NCBI RefSeq assembly: GCF_030708075.1
Contig: NZ_CP117982.1
Location: 2,906,672-2,970,671 of the forward strand
Direction of reading: 5' to 3'
Source of the DNA: Candidatus Epulonipiscium viviparus
Lineage (GTDB): Bacteria > Bacillota > Clostridia > Lachnospirales > Cellulosilyticaceae
DNA length: 64,000 nucleotides
A program made the position numbers and the translations under genes. The notes beneath the pieces were generated by a model. The model saw nothing but the letters and a program-made list of their open reading frames with translations. It was not told where the DNA came from and made no database searches. Shown piece after piece: positions 17,717-27,700 of this stretch. Each line of letters begins with the position of its first letter. Position 1 is the first letter of the stretch.

Positions 17717-18379
17717 TTATTCTTCTATTATATCTTCTTTGGGTTTATTGTTTTCATCGCTAATTTCCATTTTAGAAATAGAGACTTCATAGGCAGTTTT
17801 TTGAATTACTTCACCGCTCTCTAATTTTTTTTGATACGTTCTACTTTGAATTCTGCCCCAAATTTCAATAGCATCTCCTGTTTTTAGACTGTTAGCAAAT
17901 TTGGCATTTCTACCCCAAGTAATACAAGGAATATAATCAGATTTATGATAAGATCTATTTACTGCTAATAATATGTCAGTAATCTCACGACCAAAAGGAG
18001 TTGTTCGATACACAGGATTTTTGCATACAAAACCTTTTAGGTGGAGAGTATTAGCGTTTTTAACTAGTTCTTTTTCTTCCACTTCTTCTATTTCAAGAGC
18101 AAATAAAGTTAGTATTAAACGATTTTTTCCTTCTTCATATTGGTTATATGATCTGAATTGTCCAGAAATTTTAAAAATTTTACCTAAAATATTATCTTGA
18201 GTAGGTAAAAGTCTTTCAGATATTGTAATCGGCACAATGTCCGTTGATTCGCTTAGACGAGGTATTTCTATATTAAAGTTGTAAAATCCTTCTCCATAAA
18301 CCTTATGACTAAAAACCGTCTCGGTTACCGCTTTTCCTATTACTTGTACTTCATTATTCTCTAAAATATGATCGTTCAT
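17717..18379 (-). CDS. Single-stranded DNA-binding protein with two OB folds
   Basis: A 220-residue SSB-like protein. Two OB domains can be traced: residues about 7-95 (VQVIGKAVTETVFSHKVYGEGFYNFNIEI ... ILGKIFKISGQFRSYNQYEEGKNRL) and about 107-205 (LHLKGFVCKNPVYRTTPFGREITDILLAVNR ... YIPCITWGRNAKFANSLKTGDAIEIWGRIQSR). The second is the more canonical SSB. The acidic tail KEDIIEE lacks the usual DDDIPF tip. Two-OB SSB-like proteins occur in clostridia beside a normal one-OB SSB. This is probably an auxiliary SSB for recombination or competence, or an alternative replication SSB. Confidence 0.8.
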   Translation of the reverse strand: MNDHILENNEVQVIGKAVTETVFSHKVYGEGFYNFNIEIPRLSESTDIVPITISERLLPTQDNILGKIFKISGQFRSYNQYEEGKNRLILTLFALEIEEVEEKELVKNANTLHLKGFVCKNPVYRTTPFGREITDILLAVNRSYHKSDYIPCITWGRNAKFANSLKTGDAIEIWGRIQSRTYQKKLESGEVIQKTAYEVSISKMEISDENNKPKEDIIEE

Positions 18380-18756
18380 TTAGCACCTCTTTCTTGTTTT
18401 CTTCACAAATGTTTTGTAAACAGTATCAACTGTCATTTATAGCATATGTGACACATGTTAAAATATACCACCATTTGCAAAAAAATACAAGTGTTTATCT
18501 GCTATTTTTTTAAATTTTATTGTAAAGATAATGTTTTTCCTAAATCTGATGTTGCTTGAATTTTTTTATTATACAGTAATATGAAATGTTTTACAATATA
18601 TAATTTAGACATAATCTTATTTTAGTAGGCTGCGTATTCAGGTTAATATTAAAAAAAAGAATAAAATATTTTCCATTTTTTTCACAGCAAAAAGAAAAAT
18701 TTACATTATAGTTTTTTTTGATTTTTGGACATAATAATTATAAAGGGGGAAATACA
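18380..18756. other. 377-base AT-rich divergent intergenic region
   Basis: It separates ssb (leftward) from the 144-residue gene (rightward). On the ssb side is a short inverted repeat ACAGT-TGAT-ACTGT shortly upstream of the ribosome binding site. On the other side are T-rich tracts followed by TATAAAGGGGG just before the ATG at 18757. No convincing ORF, RNA gene or riboswitch was seen. It presumably holds two promoters. Confidence 0.5.
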
Positions 18757-19191
18757 ATGCCTAAATTATTAACAGAAACTGAACTAAAAAATACTTTATT
18801 AGAGTTTAAAAATATATTAAGCGAATTTGACTTTTCGATTCTTAAAAATTTAATATTTTTCAATCAAGAATCTTTTTTTCTATATGTTGAAAACGTTAGG
18901 AATAATCCTTTTAAAAAACAATTTACACTGATAAATGAAAAATTAGATACATTACAGCCATATTTGCCATTTGTAAAGACAGAAAGGGCAGCTGAATTTT
19001 TGGGTGAAATTGCAAAGGCAACAAGCGAAGCAAAGTCCAAAGAAATTAAACTAAGTTATACAACTAAGCTTAGGCAAGATTTTTTTGAATTTACTAGAAA
19101 ACTAAATAGCAGTATTCAATGGGATAATATTTTTAAAACCTGTGAAGAAATCAGGCTACACAAAGAAGAAACGGCTCTTATGGCTACCTGA
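18757..19191 (+). CDS. Cytoplasmic alpha-helical protein, unknown function
   Basis: A 144-residue protein. The ATG at 18757 follows AAAGGGGG; the frame extends upstream without a ribosome binding site. It is mostly amphipathic helix (LLTETELKNTLLEFKNILSEF, LRQDFFEFTRKLNSS), with no signal peptide, membrane segment or recognisable motif. It has its own promoter region and a strong terminator, so it is a single-gene unit. No function can be assigned. Confidence 0.65.
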   Translation: MPKLLTETELKNTLLEFKNILSEFDFSILKNLIFFNQESFFLYVENVRNNPFKKQFTLINEKLDTLQPYLPFVKTERAAEFLGEIAKATSEAKSKEIKLSYTTKLRQDFFEFTRKLNSSIQWDNIFKTCEEIRLHKEETALMAT

Positions 19192-19204
19192 TTTGGAAAC
19201 AAAA

Positions 19205-19236
19205 ATGGGCACAAATTGTGGGGTGCTCATTTTTTA
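19205..19236. terminator. Bidirectional terminator between the 144-residue gene and purND
   Basis: ATGGGCAC (19205-19212) and GTGCTCAT (19223-19230) form an eight-pair hairpin with one wobble. T-rich tracts on both strands follow it, so it can end both converging transcripts, including the purine operon. Confidence 0.75.
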
Positions 19237-19247
19237 ATTTAATATTA

Positions 19248-21059
19248 TTAAATTATAGCAATATCTTGTCTGTATTGCATTCCATCAAAAGAAACTTTTT
19301 GCACTTCGTGATAAACTTTGTCTCGCGCTGCTGCTACCGAGTCTGCAAGCGTGGTAACGGCAAGTACTCGCCCTCCACTTACAATAATATCTGCGCCGTC
19401 TTGCTTTGTGCCAGCCTGAAATACAAAGCCATCAACAGTATCAAGCCCAGAAATTACACGTCTTGCCGAAACGGCATAAGCGGGGTATCCTTCGCTAGCA
19501 AGTACAACTGTAACCGAGCATCGCTTATCCCATTCTAGATTTATTTTGTCTAGGCTACCACAACTTACGGCTTGTAATACATCTAATAAATTTGTTTTAA
19601 GACGAGGCAATACGCTTTGAGTTTCTGGATCGCCAAATCTTACATTAAATTCTAAAACATAAGGAATATTGTTTACAATCATTAATCCAATAAATAATAC
19701 GCCTCTAAAATCTAAATTTTCCTCTTTGAAACCATTTATAATAGGTTCTAGAATGGTTTTGTTTAAATTGAGTTTATCGTTGATTATTGGATTAGGAGAA
19801 AATCCGCCCATTCCGCCAGTATTGTCACCTTTGTCGTTATCAAAAATTCGTTTATAGTCTCGAGCAGTTTCCATAGGGACGATTATGTTTCCATCAACAA
19901 AACAAAGTAGTGATGCCTCGACACCGTCAAGATATTCCTCTATTACGAGACTTTCGCCAGCCCCTTTAAATGTGTCGTTAAATATGTTTTTGATAGCTTG
20001 AGTAGCTGCAATATAGTCGTTGCAAATCAAGACGCCTTTGCCAGCTGCCAACCCATCGGCCTTGATAACGACAGGCAAATTAAAGGATTTTAGAGCTTCG
20101 AGAGCTGCAGCGATTTCGGTCTTTGCAAAACTTTGGTATTTTGCAGTAGGAATGTTATATTTGGTTAGAAATTCTTTAGTAAACTTTTTACTACCTTCGA
20201 ACATTGCACAATCTTTAGTGGGTCCAAATATTTTTAATCCTCTTTCAGCAAATTTATCTGATATTCCAGCAACTAACGGAACTTCAGGGCCAACGATGGT
20301 GAAGTCAATGTCGTTTGTTGCAGCGAATTCGACGATCGCATCTACATCTTCGGGGCTAATATCCACGTTGATAGCATCTATTCCAGGATTTGCTCGTGTA
20401 CAAAATAACGTTACGTCATCGTTTTGTCTATTGATGCATTCGCATATTGCGGCTTCGCGACCGCCATTTCCTACTATCAATACTTTCATAAGTTTTTCAC
20501 CTTCTAAAATTAGTATACTATCTACCAATAAATAATGTTCAATATCGGCTAATATTCGTGCTTGTAGTGATTCTGGAGTTTCATCCGTTGCTATTTTTAG
20601 AGATCGTTGCAAAATAATTTTGCCGGTATCGATGCCTTCCTCTACAAAATGAACTGTGGCTCCAGAAAATTTTTCGTGATTATCAAGAACTGCGGAGTGA
20701 ACGAAGTGTCCATAAAATCCTGCTCCGCCATATTTAGGAAGCAACGAAGGATGAATATTGATGATTTGACCTTTATATTTATTAATTAATGTTGGTCCTA
20801 ATATTCTCAAGTATCCTGCTAAAACGATCAAGTTTATATCAAAACTCTCTAATATATCAATAATTTCTTCTTCACCTGCAGCGCCTTTTTTGGATACTAC
20901 AAAACTTGGAATATTATGGTTTTTTGCACGAGTTAAAGCGTAGGCATTTTTTGTATTAGATATCACGCAGCAAATCTTGCTCTTATATCTATTTTGCTGG
21001 TCTATCATAGCTTGTAAATTTGTGCCAGAGCCCGATACAAAAACGGCTATATTAAACAA
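19248..21059 (-). CDS. purN-purD: PurN-PurD fusion: GAR transformylase joined to GAR synthetase
   Basis: One 603-residue frame. Residues 1-190 are phosphoribosylglycinamide formyltransferase (VFVSGSGTNLQAMI, INIHPSLLPKYGG with catalytic Asn101 and His103, and EEGIDTG with Asp144). Residues 191-603 are phosphoribosylamine-glycine ligase, an ATP-grasp enzyme (MKVLIVGNGGREAA, VIKADGLAAGKGV, GGMGGFSP, EFNVRFGDPETQ). The start is TTG at 21059, nine bases after AGAAGGG. Met191 is a normal purD start and is preceded at the right distance by AAGGTG inside the purN end (20497-20504). Separate PurD could therefore still be made. The two enzymes act at purine steps 2 and 3. It is the last gene of the operon. 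Confidence 0.9.
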   Translation of the reverse strand: MFNIAVFVSGSGTNLQAMIDQQNRYKSKICCVISNTKNAYALTRAKNHNIPSFVVSKKGAAGEEEIIDILESFDINLIVLAGYLRILGPTLINKYKGQIINIHPSLLPKYGGAGFYGHFVHSAVLDNHEKFSGATVHFVEEGIDTGKIILQRSLKIATDETPESLQARILADIEHYLLVDSILILEGEKLMKVLIVGNGGREAAICECINRQNDDVTLFCTRANPGIDAINVDISPEDVDAIVEFAATNDIDFTIVGPEVPLVAGISDKFAERGLKIFGPTKDCAMFEGSKKFTKEFLTKYNIPTAKYQSFAKTEIAAALEALKSFNLPVVIKADGLAAGKGVLICNDYIAATQAIKNIFNDTFKGAGESLVIEEYLDGVEASLLCFVDGNIIVPMETARDYKRIFDNDKGDNTGGMGGFSPNPIINDKLNLNKTILEPIINGFKEENLDFRGVLFIGLMIVNNIPYVLEFNVRFGDPETQSVLPRLKTNLLDVLQAVSCGSLDKINLEWDKRCSVTVVLASEGYPAYAVSARRVISGLDTVDGFVFQAGTKQDGADIIVSGGRVLAVTTLADSVAAARDKVYHEVQKVSFDGMQYRQDIAII

Positions 21060-21077
21060 AAAATCAATCCCTTCTTA

Positions 21078-22100
21078 TTAAAAAATAACTTCTTTATTCC
21101 CAGGTACAATTTCTCCAATTATGGTAGCAACTTCTCCTGCCTCGGCTAAAATAGCGATTGATTTTGCCGCATCTTCTCGTCCAACAGCAACAACCATTCC
21201 GATTCCCATGTTAAATGTATTGTATAACTCCTTTTGGGTGAGGTTTGAAGCTTTTTCTATAAATTTATATATTGCTGGTTTTTTTATCGTTTCTAAATCG
21301 ATTTTAGCGGATAAATCAGAACTAAACATACGCGGAATATTTTCGATAAAGCCCCCACCAGTGATGTGCGCCATTCCTTTGATAGTAACGTCTTTTTTTA
21401 ATGCAAGAATACTATTTACATATAATCGAGTGGGTTTTAGTAATGCCTCGCCATAAGTTTGTGCAAGATCTTCGCTATATTCGTTGAGATCGATTTTGGT
21501 AATATCTACCAATTTGCGCACCAAGGAGTATCCATTGCTGTGTATACCGCTAGAAGCAAGTCCAATGAGAACATCGCCCTCTTTTAAATTTTTACCATCA
21601 ATCATATCTTTTTTATCAACTATTCCAACGCAGAAACCAGCAACGTCGTATTCGCCAGTCTTATAGAATCCAGGCATCTCCGCAGTTTCGCCGCCAATCA
21701 ATGCGCATCCGCTTTCGATACAACCTTGGCTAATTCCTGAAACAATTTCTGCTATGGCATTGGGCGAAATCGTTCCTGTGGCAATGTAATCAAGAAAAAA
21801 TAACGGGGTTGCTCCAGAGCACAATATATCATTCACACACATAGCAACGCAGTCAATTCCAATTGTATCGTGCTTGTTCATCATAAATGCTAATTTCAGT
21901 TTTGTGCCAATCCCATCAGTTCCAGAAACTAAAACGGGTTCTTCCATACCTTTAAAAGCAGCTAAGCTAAATGCTCCTCCAAAACTTCCAATATCAGTGA
22001 GCACTCCAGAAGTGAACGTGCTTTTTACCTTCTCGCTAATAGCAGCAACAGCTGCATAACCTCGTGTTACATCAACACCAGCATCTTTATAAGTAATCAT
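21078..22100 (-). CDS. purM: Phosphoribosylformylglycinamidine cyclo-ligase (AIR synthase)
   Basis: A 340-residue enzyme closing the imidazole ring of AIR from FGAM and ATP, purine step 5. It begins with YKDAGVDVTRGYAAV and has the AIRS motifs GTDGIGTKLKLA, CVNDILCSGATPLFFLDY and GGETAEMPGFY. Length is standard. It lies 18 bases upstream of the purN-purD start and 61 bases after purF, in the same operon. Confidence 0.96.
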   Translation of the reverse strand: MITYKDAGVDVTRGYAAVAAISEKVKSTFTSGVLTDIGSFGGAFSLAAFKGMEEPVLVSGTDGIGTKLKLAFMMNKHDTIGIDCVAMCVNDILCSGATPLFFLDYIATGTISPNAIAEIVSGISQGCIESGCALIGGETAEMPGFYKTGEYDVAGFCVGIVDKKDMIDGKNLKEGDVLIGLASSGIHSNGYSLVRKLVDITKIDLNEYSEDLAQTYGEALLKPTRLYVNSILALKKDVTIKGMAHITGGGFIENIPRMFSSDLSAKIDLETIKKPAIYKFIEKASNLTQKELYNTFNMGIGMVVAVGREDAAKSIAILAEAGEVATIIGEIVPGNKEVIF

Positions 22101-22128
22101 AAAATTGCCCCTTTAAATTTATATTATT

Positions 22129-22156
22129 AGAGAGTGCAGTTGACGCCACACTCTCT
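22129..22156 (-). other. Intercistronic hairpin between purF and purM
   Basis: Perfect eight-base arms AGAGAGTG (22129-22136) and CACTCTCT (22149-22156) with a 12-base loop. There is no T tract after it on the minus strand, so it is more likely an mRNA stability or processing element than a terminator. That role is inferred. Confidence 0.55.
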
Positions 22157-22161
22157 GTGGT

Positions 22162-23532
22162 TTATACCGGTATTTCTATTGGATAATTTCCGTTAAAGCA
22201 CGCTCGGCAAAACCTGCTTTGATTATCACAAACAGCTCGAAGTCCTTCAAGTGAAAAATAAGTCAAACTATCTGTACCAAGAGAAGTGCAAATTTCATCA
22301 ACAGTCATGTTAGCACCAATTAAATTTTCTGAGTCTGGTGTATCAATGCCATAGTAGCAACAGTACTTTACAGGAGGCGATGTGATGCATAGATGGACTT
22401 CTGTTGCGCCAGCTTTTTTCACCTCGTTTACAAGTCTTCTTGCAGTGGTGCCTCTCACAATTGAATCATCGATCAAAATTACTCGCTTGCCTTGCAAAAT
22501 CTGGCGCAGTGGCGTTAATTTTAATTTAACAGCAATCTCGCGCAATTCTTGAGTGGGTTGAATAAAGGTTCTGCCTACATAGCGATTTTTAACAAGACCT
22601 TCCATATAGGGGATTCCCGACGCTGCTGCAAAGCCAATAGCACCAGGAATTCCAGAATCTGGTACAGGAATAACAAAATCTGCTGTTCCCTTAAACTCTT
22701 TTGCAAGCAACTCGCCAGAGCGCCTTCTAAATTCAAACACACTCACTTCGTCGATTACACTGTCAGGGCGCGCAAGATAAATCATTTCAAAAATGCAAAG
22801 TTTTTTCTGCCCCCAATGGGTCGCAGGAATACTTGTTAAGCCGTTTTCATCGATAATAACAACTTCGCCCGGCATCACATCTCTTATAAATGTCGCATCA
22901 ATAACGTCTAACGCACAGCTTTCAGATGCCAAAATATAGCTTCCATCTTCTAATCGTTGCCCTATACAAAGAGGTCTGATGCCATTGGGATCGCGCACTC
23001 CGATTAATTGATTTTGCGTGGTAATAACTAAGGCATAGCCACCCTTAATCAGCCCCATGGTATTTTTGAGTGCAGAAACAATTCCCTTTCGATATTGTCG
23101 TGCAATCAACTGCAAAATAGATTCAGAATCGAGGGTGGTATGAAAAATTGCACCTTCTTCTTCTAGCATATCACGAATGCTTTCTCCATTTGTTAGGTTT
23201 CCGTTGTGCCCCAAAGCAATAGCGCCGTGTTTATATTGCGCAACAACAGGTTGGCAATTGTTTAGTTCTTTAACTCCAGAAGTGGAATATCTCACGTGTC
23301 CGATCGCTATTTTTCCTTTTAAGTTTTCTAGTTTTTCTTCGCTAAATACTTCGGAAACAAGACCCATTCCTTTGATAGAGTCGAGTTTTCCGTCTTTATT
23401 AGTAGTAATTCCAGCGCTCTCTTGTCCTCGATGTTGAAGAGCATATAGTCCATAATACGCAAGTTTTGAAGCCAAATTTTCATCATTTACATAAATGCCA
23501 ATAACTCCACATTCTTCTCGTAGTTTATCCAT
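22162..23532 (-). CDS. purF: Amidophosphoribosyltransferase
   Basis: A 456-residue enzyme for the committed purine step, PRPP plus glutamine to phosphoribosylamine. A seven-residue propeptide (MDKLREE) precedes the N-terminal nucleophile Cys8 in CGVIGIYV, followed by LQHRGQESAGI. The PRPP loop VILIDDSIVRGTT is intact. Cysteines in positions like those of the Bacillus enzyme (KKLCIFEM, VKYCCYYG, FCRACF) suggest a structural 4Fe-4S cluster, which makes the enzyme oxygen sensitive. It is nine bases from purC. Confidence 0.96.
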   Translation of the reverse strand: MDKLREECGVIGIYVNDENLASKLAYYGLYALQHRGQESAGITTNKDGKLDSIKGMGLVSEVFSEEKLENLKGKIAIGHVRYSTSGVKELNNCQPVVAQYKHGAIALGHNGNLTNGESIRDMLEEEGAIFHTTLDSESILQLIARQYRKGIVSALKNTMGLIKGGYALVITTQNQLIGVRDPNGIRPLCIGQRLEDGSYILASESCALDVIDATFIRDVMPGEVVIIDENGLTSIPATHWGQKKLCIFEMIYLARPDSVIDEVSVFEFRRRSGELLAKEFKGTADFVIPVPDSGIPGAIGFAAASGIPYMEGLVKNRYVGRTFIQPTQELREIAVKLKLTPLRQILQGKRVILIDDSIVRGTTARRLVNEVKKAGATEVHLCITSPPVKYCCYYGIDTPDSENLIGANMTVDEICTSLGTDSLTYFSLEGLRAVCDNQSRFCRACFNGNYPIEIPV

Positions 23533-23542
23533 CTTTATCTCC

Positions 23543-24250
23543 CTAATGCCTAGTAACGCGGTTTAACATTTCCTGATAAACTTCTTCTACTTCGCCAAGA
23601 TTTTGTCTAAATCTATCTTTATCAAGCTTCTTGCCAGTGGCCTTATCCCAAAATCTGCAGGTATCTGGAGAAATTTCATCTGCTAAAATTATGTCCCCAT
23701 TCAATCTACCGACTTCTATCTTAAAGTCGATCAATTTAACACCAATAGTATTAAAATATTCAGATAATATTTCATTAACTCTAGTGGCTATATACGCGAT
23801 TTTTTCAAGCTCGCGAGGAGTGGCAATATCTAACGCCAACACTTGAGAAGTATTAATCATAGGGTCGCCTAGTGCATCATCTTTTAGGCAAAATTCTAAG
23901 GTTGGTTGCTTTAATACAGTTCCTTCTGCAACACCAAAACGTTTTGAAAATGATCCAGCTGCAACATTGCGGATGATTACTTCTAGAGGTACTATAGAAA
24001 CAGCTTTAACCAAAGTTTCGCGTTCATTTAATTCTTGTATAAAATGAGTTTTGATACCAGATTTTTCTAATAATTGGCAAATACGATTGCTCATAATATT
24101 ATTTACTTCACCTTTGCCTGCAATCTCGCCTTTTTTTTCTCCATTAAATGCTGTTGCAGAATCTTTGTAAGAAACAATATATTTATCTTGATCACTTGTT
24201 GTATAGACTCTTTTTGCTTTACCTTCATATAACAATTCTAATTTTTCCAT
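23543..24250 (-). CDS. purC: SAICAR synthetase
   Basis: A 235-residue ATP-dependent ligase joining CAIR and aspartate. Family motifs are LLYEGKAKRVYTT at the start, VPLEVIIRNVAAGSFSKRFG, LIDFKIEVGR and LADEISPDTCRFWD. Length and start (AAAAGGAG upstream) are normal. It lies between purE and purF in the operon order. Confidence 0.96.
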   Translation of the reverse strand: MEKLELLYEGKAKRVYTTSDQDKYIVSYKDSATAFNGEKKGEIAGKGEVNNIMSNRICQLLEKSGIKTHFIQELNERETLVKAVSIVPLEVIIRNVAAGSFSKRFGVAEGTVLKQPTLEFCLKDDALGDPMINTSQVLALDIATPRELEKIAYIATRVNEILSEYFNTIGVKLIDFKIEVGRLNGDIILADEISPDTCRFWDKATGKKLDKDRFRQNLGEVEEVYQEMLNRVTRH

Positions 24251-24271
24251 ATATATATTCGCTCCTTTTAA

Positions 24272-24760
24272 TTATTGAAACATTTCTGAAACTTTTTTGT
24301 CTTTTTCTATTACTTTTGCGGCCATATTTTCTTTGTAATCTTGAAGCTTTGCGGCAACGCTTGGATCAGATAGACCAAGAATCTGAAGCGCTAGTAACCC
24401 TGCGTTTAAGCCCGCATCAATTCCAACGCAAGCAACAGGAATACCCGGAGGCATCTGGACCATTGCTAACAAGGCGTCGAGGCCATCCAGTACTTTTGCA
24501 GAAACAGGAAGGGCTATTACTGGCAATGTGGTATATGCCGCCAAAACCCCTGCTAAGTGTGCTGCTTTTCCAGCGGCTGCGATGATAACCCCAAATCCAT
24601 TCGCCTTTGCATTTTTGGCAAACTCTTCTGCAATTACGGGAGTTCGATGGGCAGAAATGACACGAACACTCACTTCTACACCAAATGATTTTACTACTTC
24701 TACTGCGGGTCTAACAACTTCCAAATCGGAGTCGCTACCCATTATAAACGCAACTTTCAT
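24272..24760 (-). CDS. purE: N5-carboxyaminoimidazole ribonucleotide mutase, class I PurE
   Basis: A 162-residue enzyme converting N5-CAIR to CAIR. It has the PurE motifs IMGSDSDLEVV near the start, VISAHRTP (catalytic His), AAGKAAHLAGVLAA and LDGLDALLAMVQMPPGIPVA. The last two indicate class I. No purK is adjacent, so the partner enzyme is elsewhere or unneeded. Twenty-one bases separate it from purC. Confidence 0.94.
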   Translation of the reverse strand: MKVAFIMGSDSDLEVVRPAVEVVKSFGVEVSVRVISAHRTPVIAEEFAKNAKANGFGVIIAAAGKAAHLAGVLAAYTTLPVIALPVSAKVLDGLDALLAMVQMPPGIPVACVGIDAGLNAGLLALQILGLSDPSVAAKLQDYKENMAAKVIEKDKKVSEMFQ

Positions 24761-24792
24761 TATATCCTCCTATTTAATTTGATTTATATATA

Positions 24793-27700
24793 TTATCTAA
24801 AGTATTCCACTCCTGCTGCAAACAATTTTTGGTTTTTATTTCCAGAAATATTTTTAAGCACATTAGTATCAAAGCGCTCGCTATGCCCCATTTTGCCAAG
24901 TATACGCCCATCAGCTGAAACAATTCCTTCAATATTATAAAGGCTTCCGTTTGGACTTGCGCCTCTATATGCGTTGCCTAGAGCGTCCACGTATTGGCTA
25001 AAAATTTGTCCGTTGTTTAGTAGAGTTTTGAGTGTTGACTCTGCCGCCATAAATCTGCCTTCACCATGTGAAATCGGGATGCTATAGAATTCGCCTACTG
25101 TTAGATTGCTTAACCAAGGCGACTTGTTGCTAGTGATTTGGGTGTTGGCAATCGTGGAGATATGCTTTCCGATGGTGTTAAATGTTAGCGTAGGTGAGTC
25201 AGATTCCATTGTTACAATTTCTCCATTTGGCAATAACCCAAGTTTCACTAGTACCTGAAATCCGTTGCATATGCCGATCATTAGTCCGTCGATTAGTTGG
25301 TGTGCGACCGCTTCTTTGATCGATTCGTTTCTGAAAACTGTTGCGATAAATTTGCCGCTTCCATCGGGCTCGTCGCCTGCAGAAAAGCCGCCTGGAAAGG
25401 CTACGATGTTTGCTGTTCTGATGGCTGTTGCGAGGGCCGTTGTTGCGTCTTCGATCTGTTTTGCAGTACGGTTTAAAAATACTAGTTGCTGAACTTCGGC
25501 ACCTGCCGCTTCAAATGATTTTTGCATGTCATATTCACAATTTGTTCCAGGAAAAACGGGAATCAGAACTTTAGGTTTTGCCACTTTGTTCTTTGCTGTA
25601 TAGACAGTTTTTGTCTCGTATAACTTGATTGGTGCTGCTGATTTATCTGCATTGTCAAAACTTTTGAACACATCATTTAGCGTTGAATTGGTAGTGCTTA
25701 TAATAGAATCGAGTGCAAATTCAAAGTTGTTAATTGCCATCTTTGTAGTTGCATTGGTTGTTCCAATTACTGTAAATATATCAGTATTAATTTGCGTTGT
25801 TTCTGATACTTCTAATATTATGTCGCCAAAATATTCAGCCAATGGGGAAGCAGTTTTAACTAGGCAGCCAATTTTGTTGCCAATACACATTTGTGCCAGT
25901 GCATAGCTAATGCCGCCATAGCCTACTGCGTAACTACTTTTGATTAAACCTTCTTTTATATATCCCTCAAGGAGTTTATACGCAGTTTTGATATACTCAA
26001 AGTTTGGCATTTCATACTCATCGCGCGGTATGTGTAAATGGAGTATATACGAATTTTTATCTTTAAAGCTTCCGCTAACACAGTTTTTCGCAGAACCAAC
26101 ACTACAAGCAAACGAAATAAATGTTGGTGGTACTGTTAACTCGCCAAATGTTCCAGACATACTATCTTTGCCGCCTATCGCTCCGATGCCTAGATTTTTT
26201 TGCGCAACCAAAGCACCTAGTAGAGTCGCAACAGGCTTTCCCCATGTACTAGGAGTATTGCCCAAGCGTTCGAAATATTCCTGAAATGATAAATAAATTT
26301 TATCGAAGTTTCCTCCTAATGCGATTTGTTTTGCAACAGATTCTATGATGGCATATATGGCTCCGTGGAAAGGAGATTTTTCGCTAAGATTTGGTGAAAA
26401 TCCATGGGTCATATATGTTGCAGCGTCGGTGGATCCTGCCAATACAGGAATTTTTGATACCATGCCAATTTCTTTTGTAAGCTGGTAAAATCCTCCATAA
26501 GGCATTAATACGGTACATTTGCCAATGGTATTATCAAATTGGGAGGTCAACGGCTTCTGAGAACTTGCATTTAAGCTTGCAAACATTTTATCAATATCCG
26601 ATTTTGAAACTTTTGCCGGTGATGCTATAGCTGTTGCCGGTGCCACATACGCATCGACTACATTTTTGACTCCAGCACTGTCCAAAAACTCTCGCGAAAT
26701 ATCAACGATTTTCTCCGATCTCCAGGTCATTACAAGCCTTCCGTCATCTGTTACATCTGCAACTGCAACGGCACTCAAATTTTCGGCGGCACATAAATTT
26801 AGGCACAGCGCAACGTCCTCTGGTGCCACAGCCACAGCCATCCTCTCTTGTGATTCAGAAATTGCAAGCTCGGTTCCGTCAAGTCCTGTATATTTGATTG
26901 GCACCTTGTCGAGATTGATTATCAAGCTATCTGCTATCTCGCCTATTGCAACGCAAACTCCGCCTGCGCCAAAGTCATTACAACGCTTAACACAAGCAGT
27001 GAATGCTGGATTTCTAAATAGTCGTTGAAGCTTTCGTTCTTCTACAGGATTACCTTTTTGTACTTCAGATCCACATAGCTCAATGGATTCTTTGGTGTGT
27101 TCTTTAGATGAGCCAGTTGCACCTCCGCAGCCATCCCTGCCAGTTGCTCCTCCGATTAATAAAATCACATCTCCAGCTGCAGGAGTTTCGCGGCGTACTT
27201 GTGATTTTGGTACCGCACCCACTACCGCACCAACCTCTAACCTCTTTGCTTTATAGCCGTCGTGATAATATTCTTTGACTTCACCGGTGGCGAGTCCGAT
27301 TTGGTTGCCGTATGAACTGTACCCATTTGCCGCGACAGTTGTAATCTGGCGTTGTGGAAGCTTTCCAGGAATAGTTTTGTCGACGCTTTCTGTGGGATCG
27401 CCAGCACCAGTAATTCGCATTGCCTGATATACATAGGCTCTGCCAGAAAGTGGGTCGCGAATCGCACCGCCCAGACATGTTGCTGCGCCACCAAAGGGCT
27501 CGATTTCTGTTGGATGGTTATGAGTTTCGTTTTTAAATAGGATCAGATACTCTTCGTTTGCTCCATCAACTTCTATCACATCTTCTATAGTACAAGCGTT
27601 AATTTCATCGGACTCAACCAAGTGTGGTAATTTTCCTTCTGCTTTAAGGTATTTTACAATCACAGTGGCCATATCCATCAGGCATACTTTTTTGGTACTG

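Noticed and set aside
20020-27028. Several open frames on the plus strand across the purine genes
   Set aside because: They lie opposite well-conserved enzymes, lack ribosome binding sites and give low-complexity proteins; they are reading-frame shadows.
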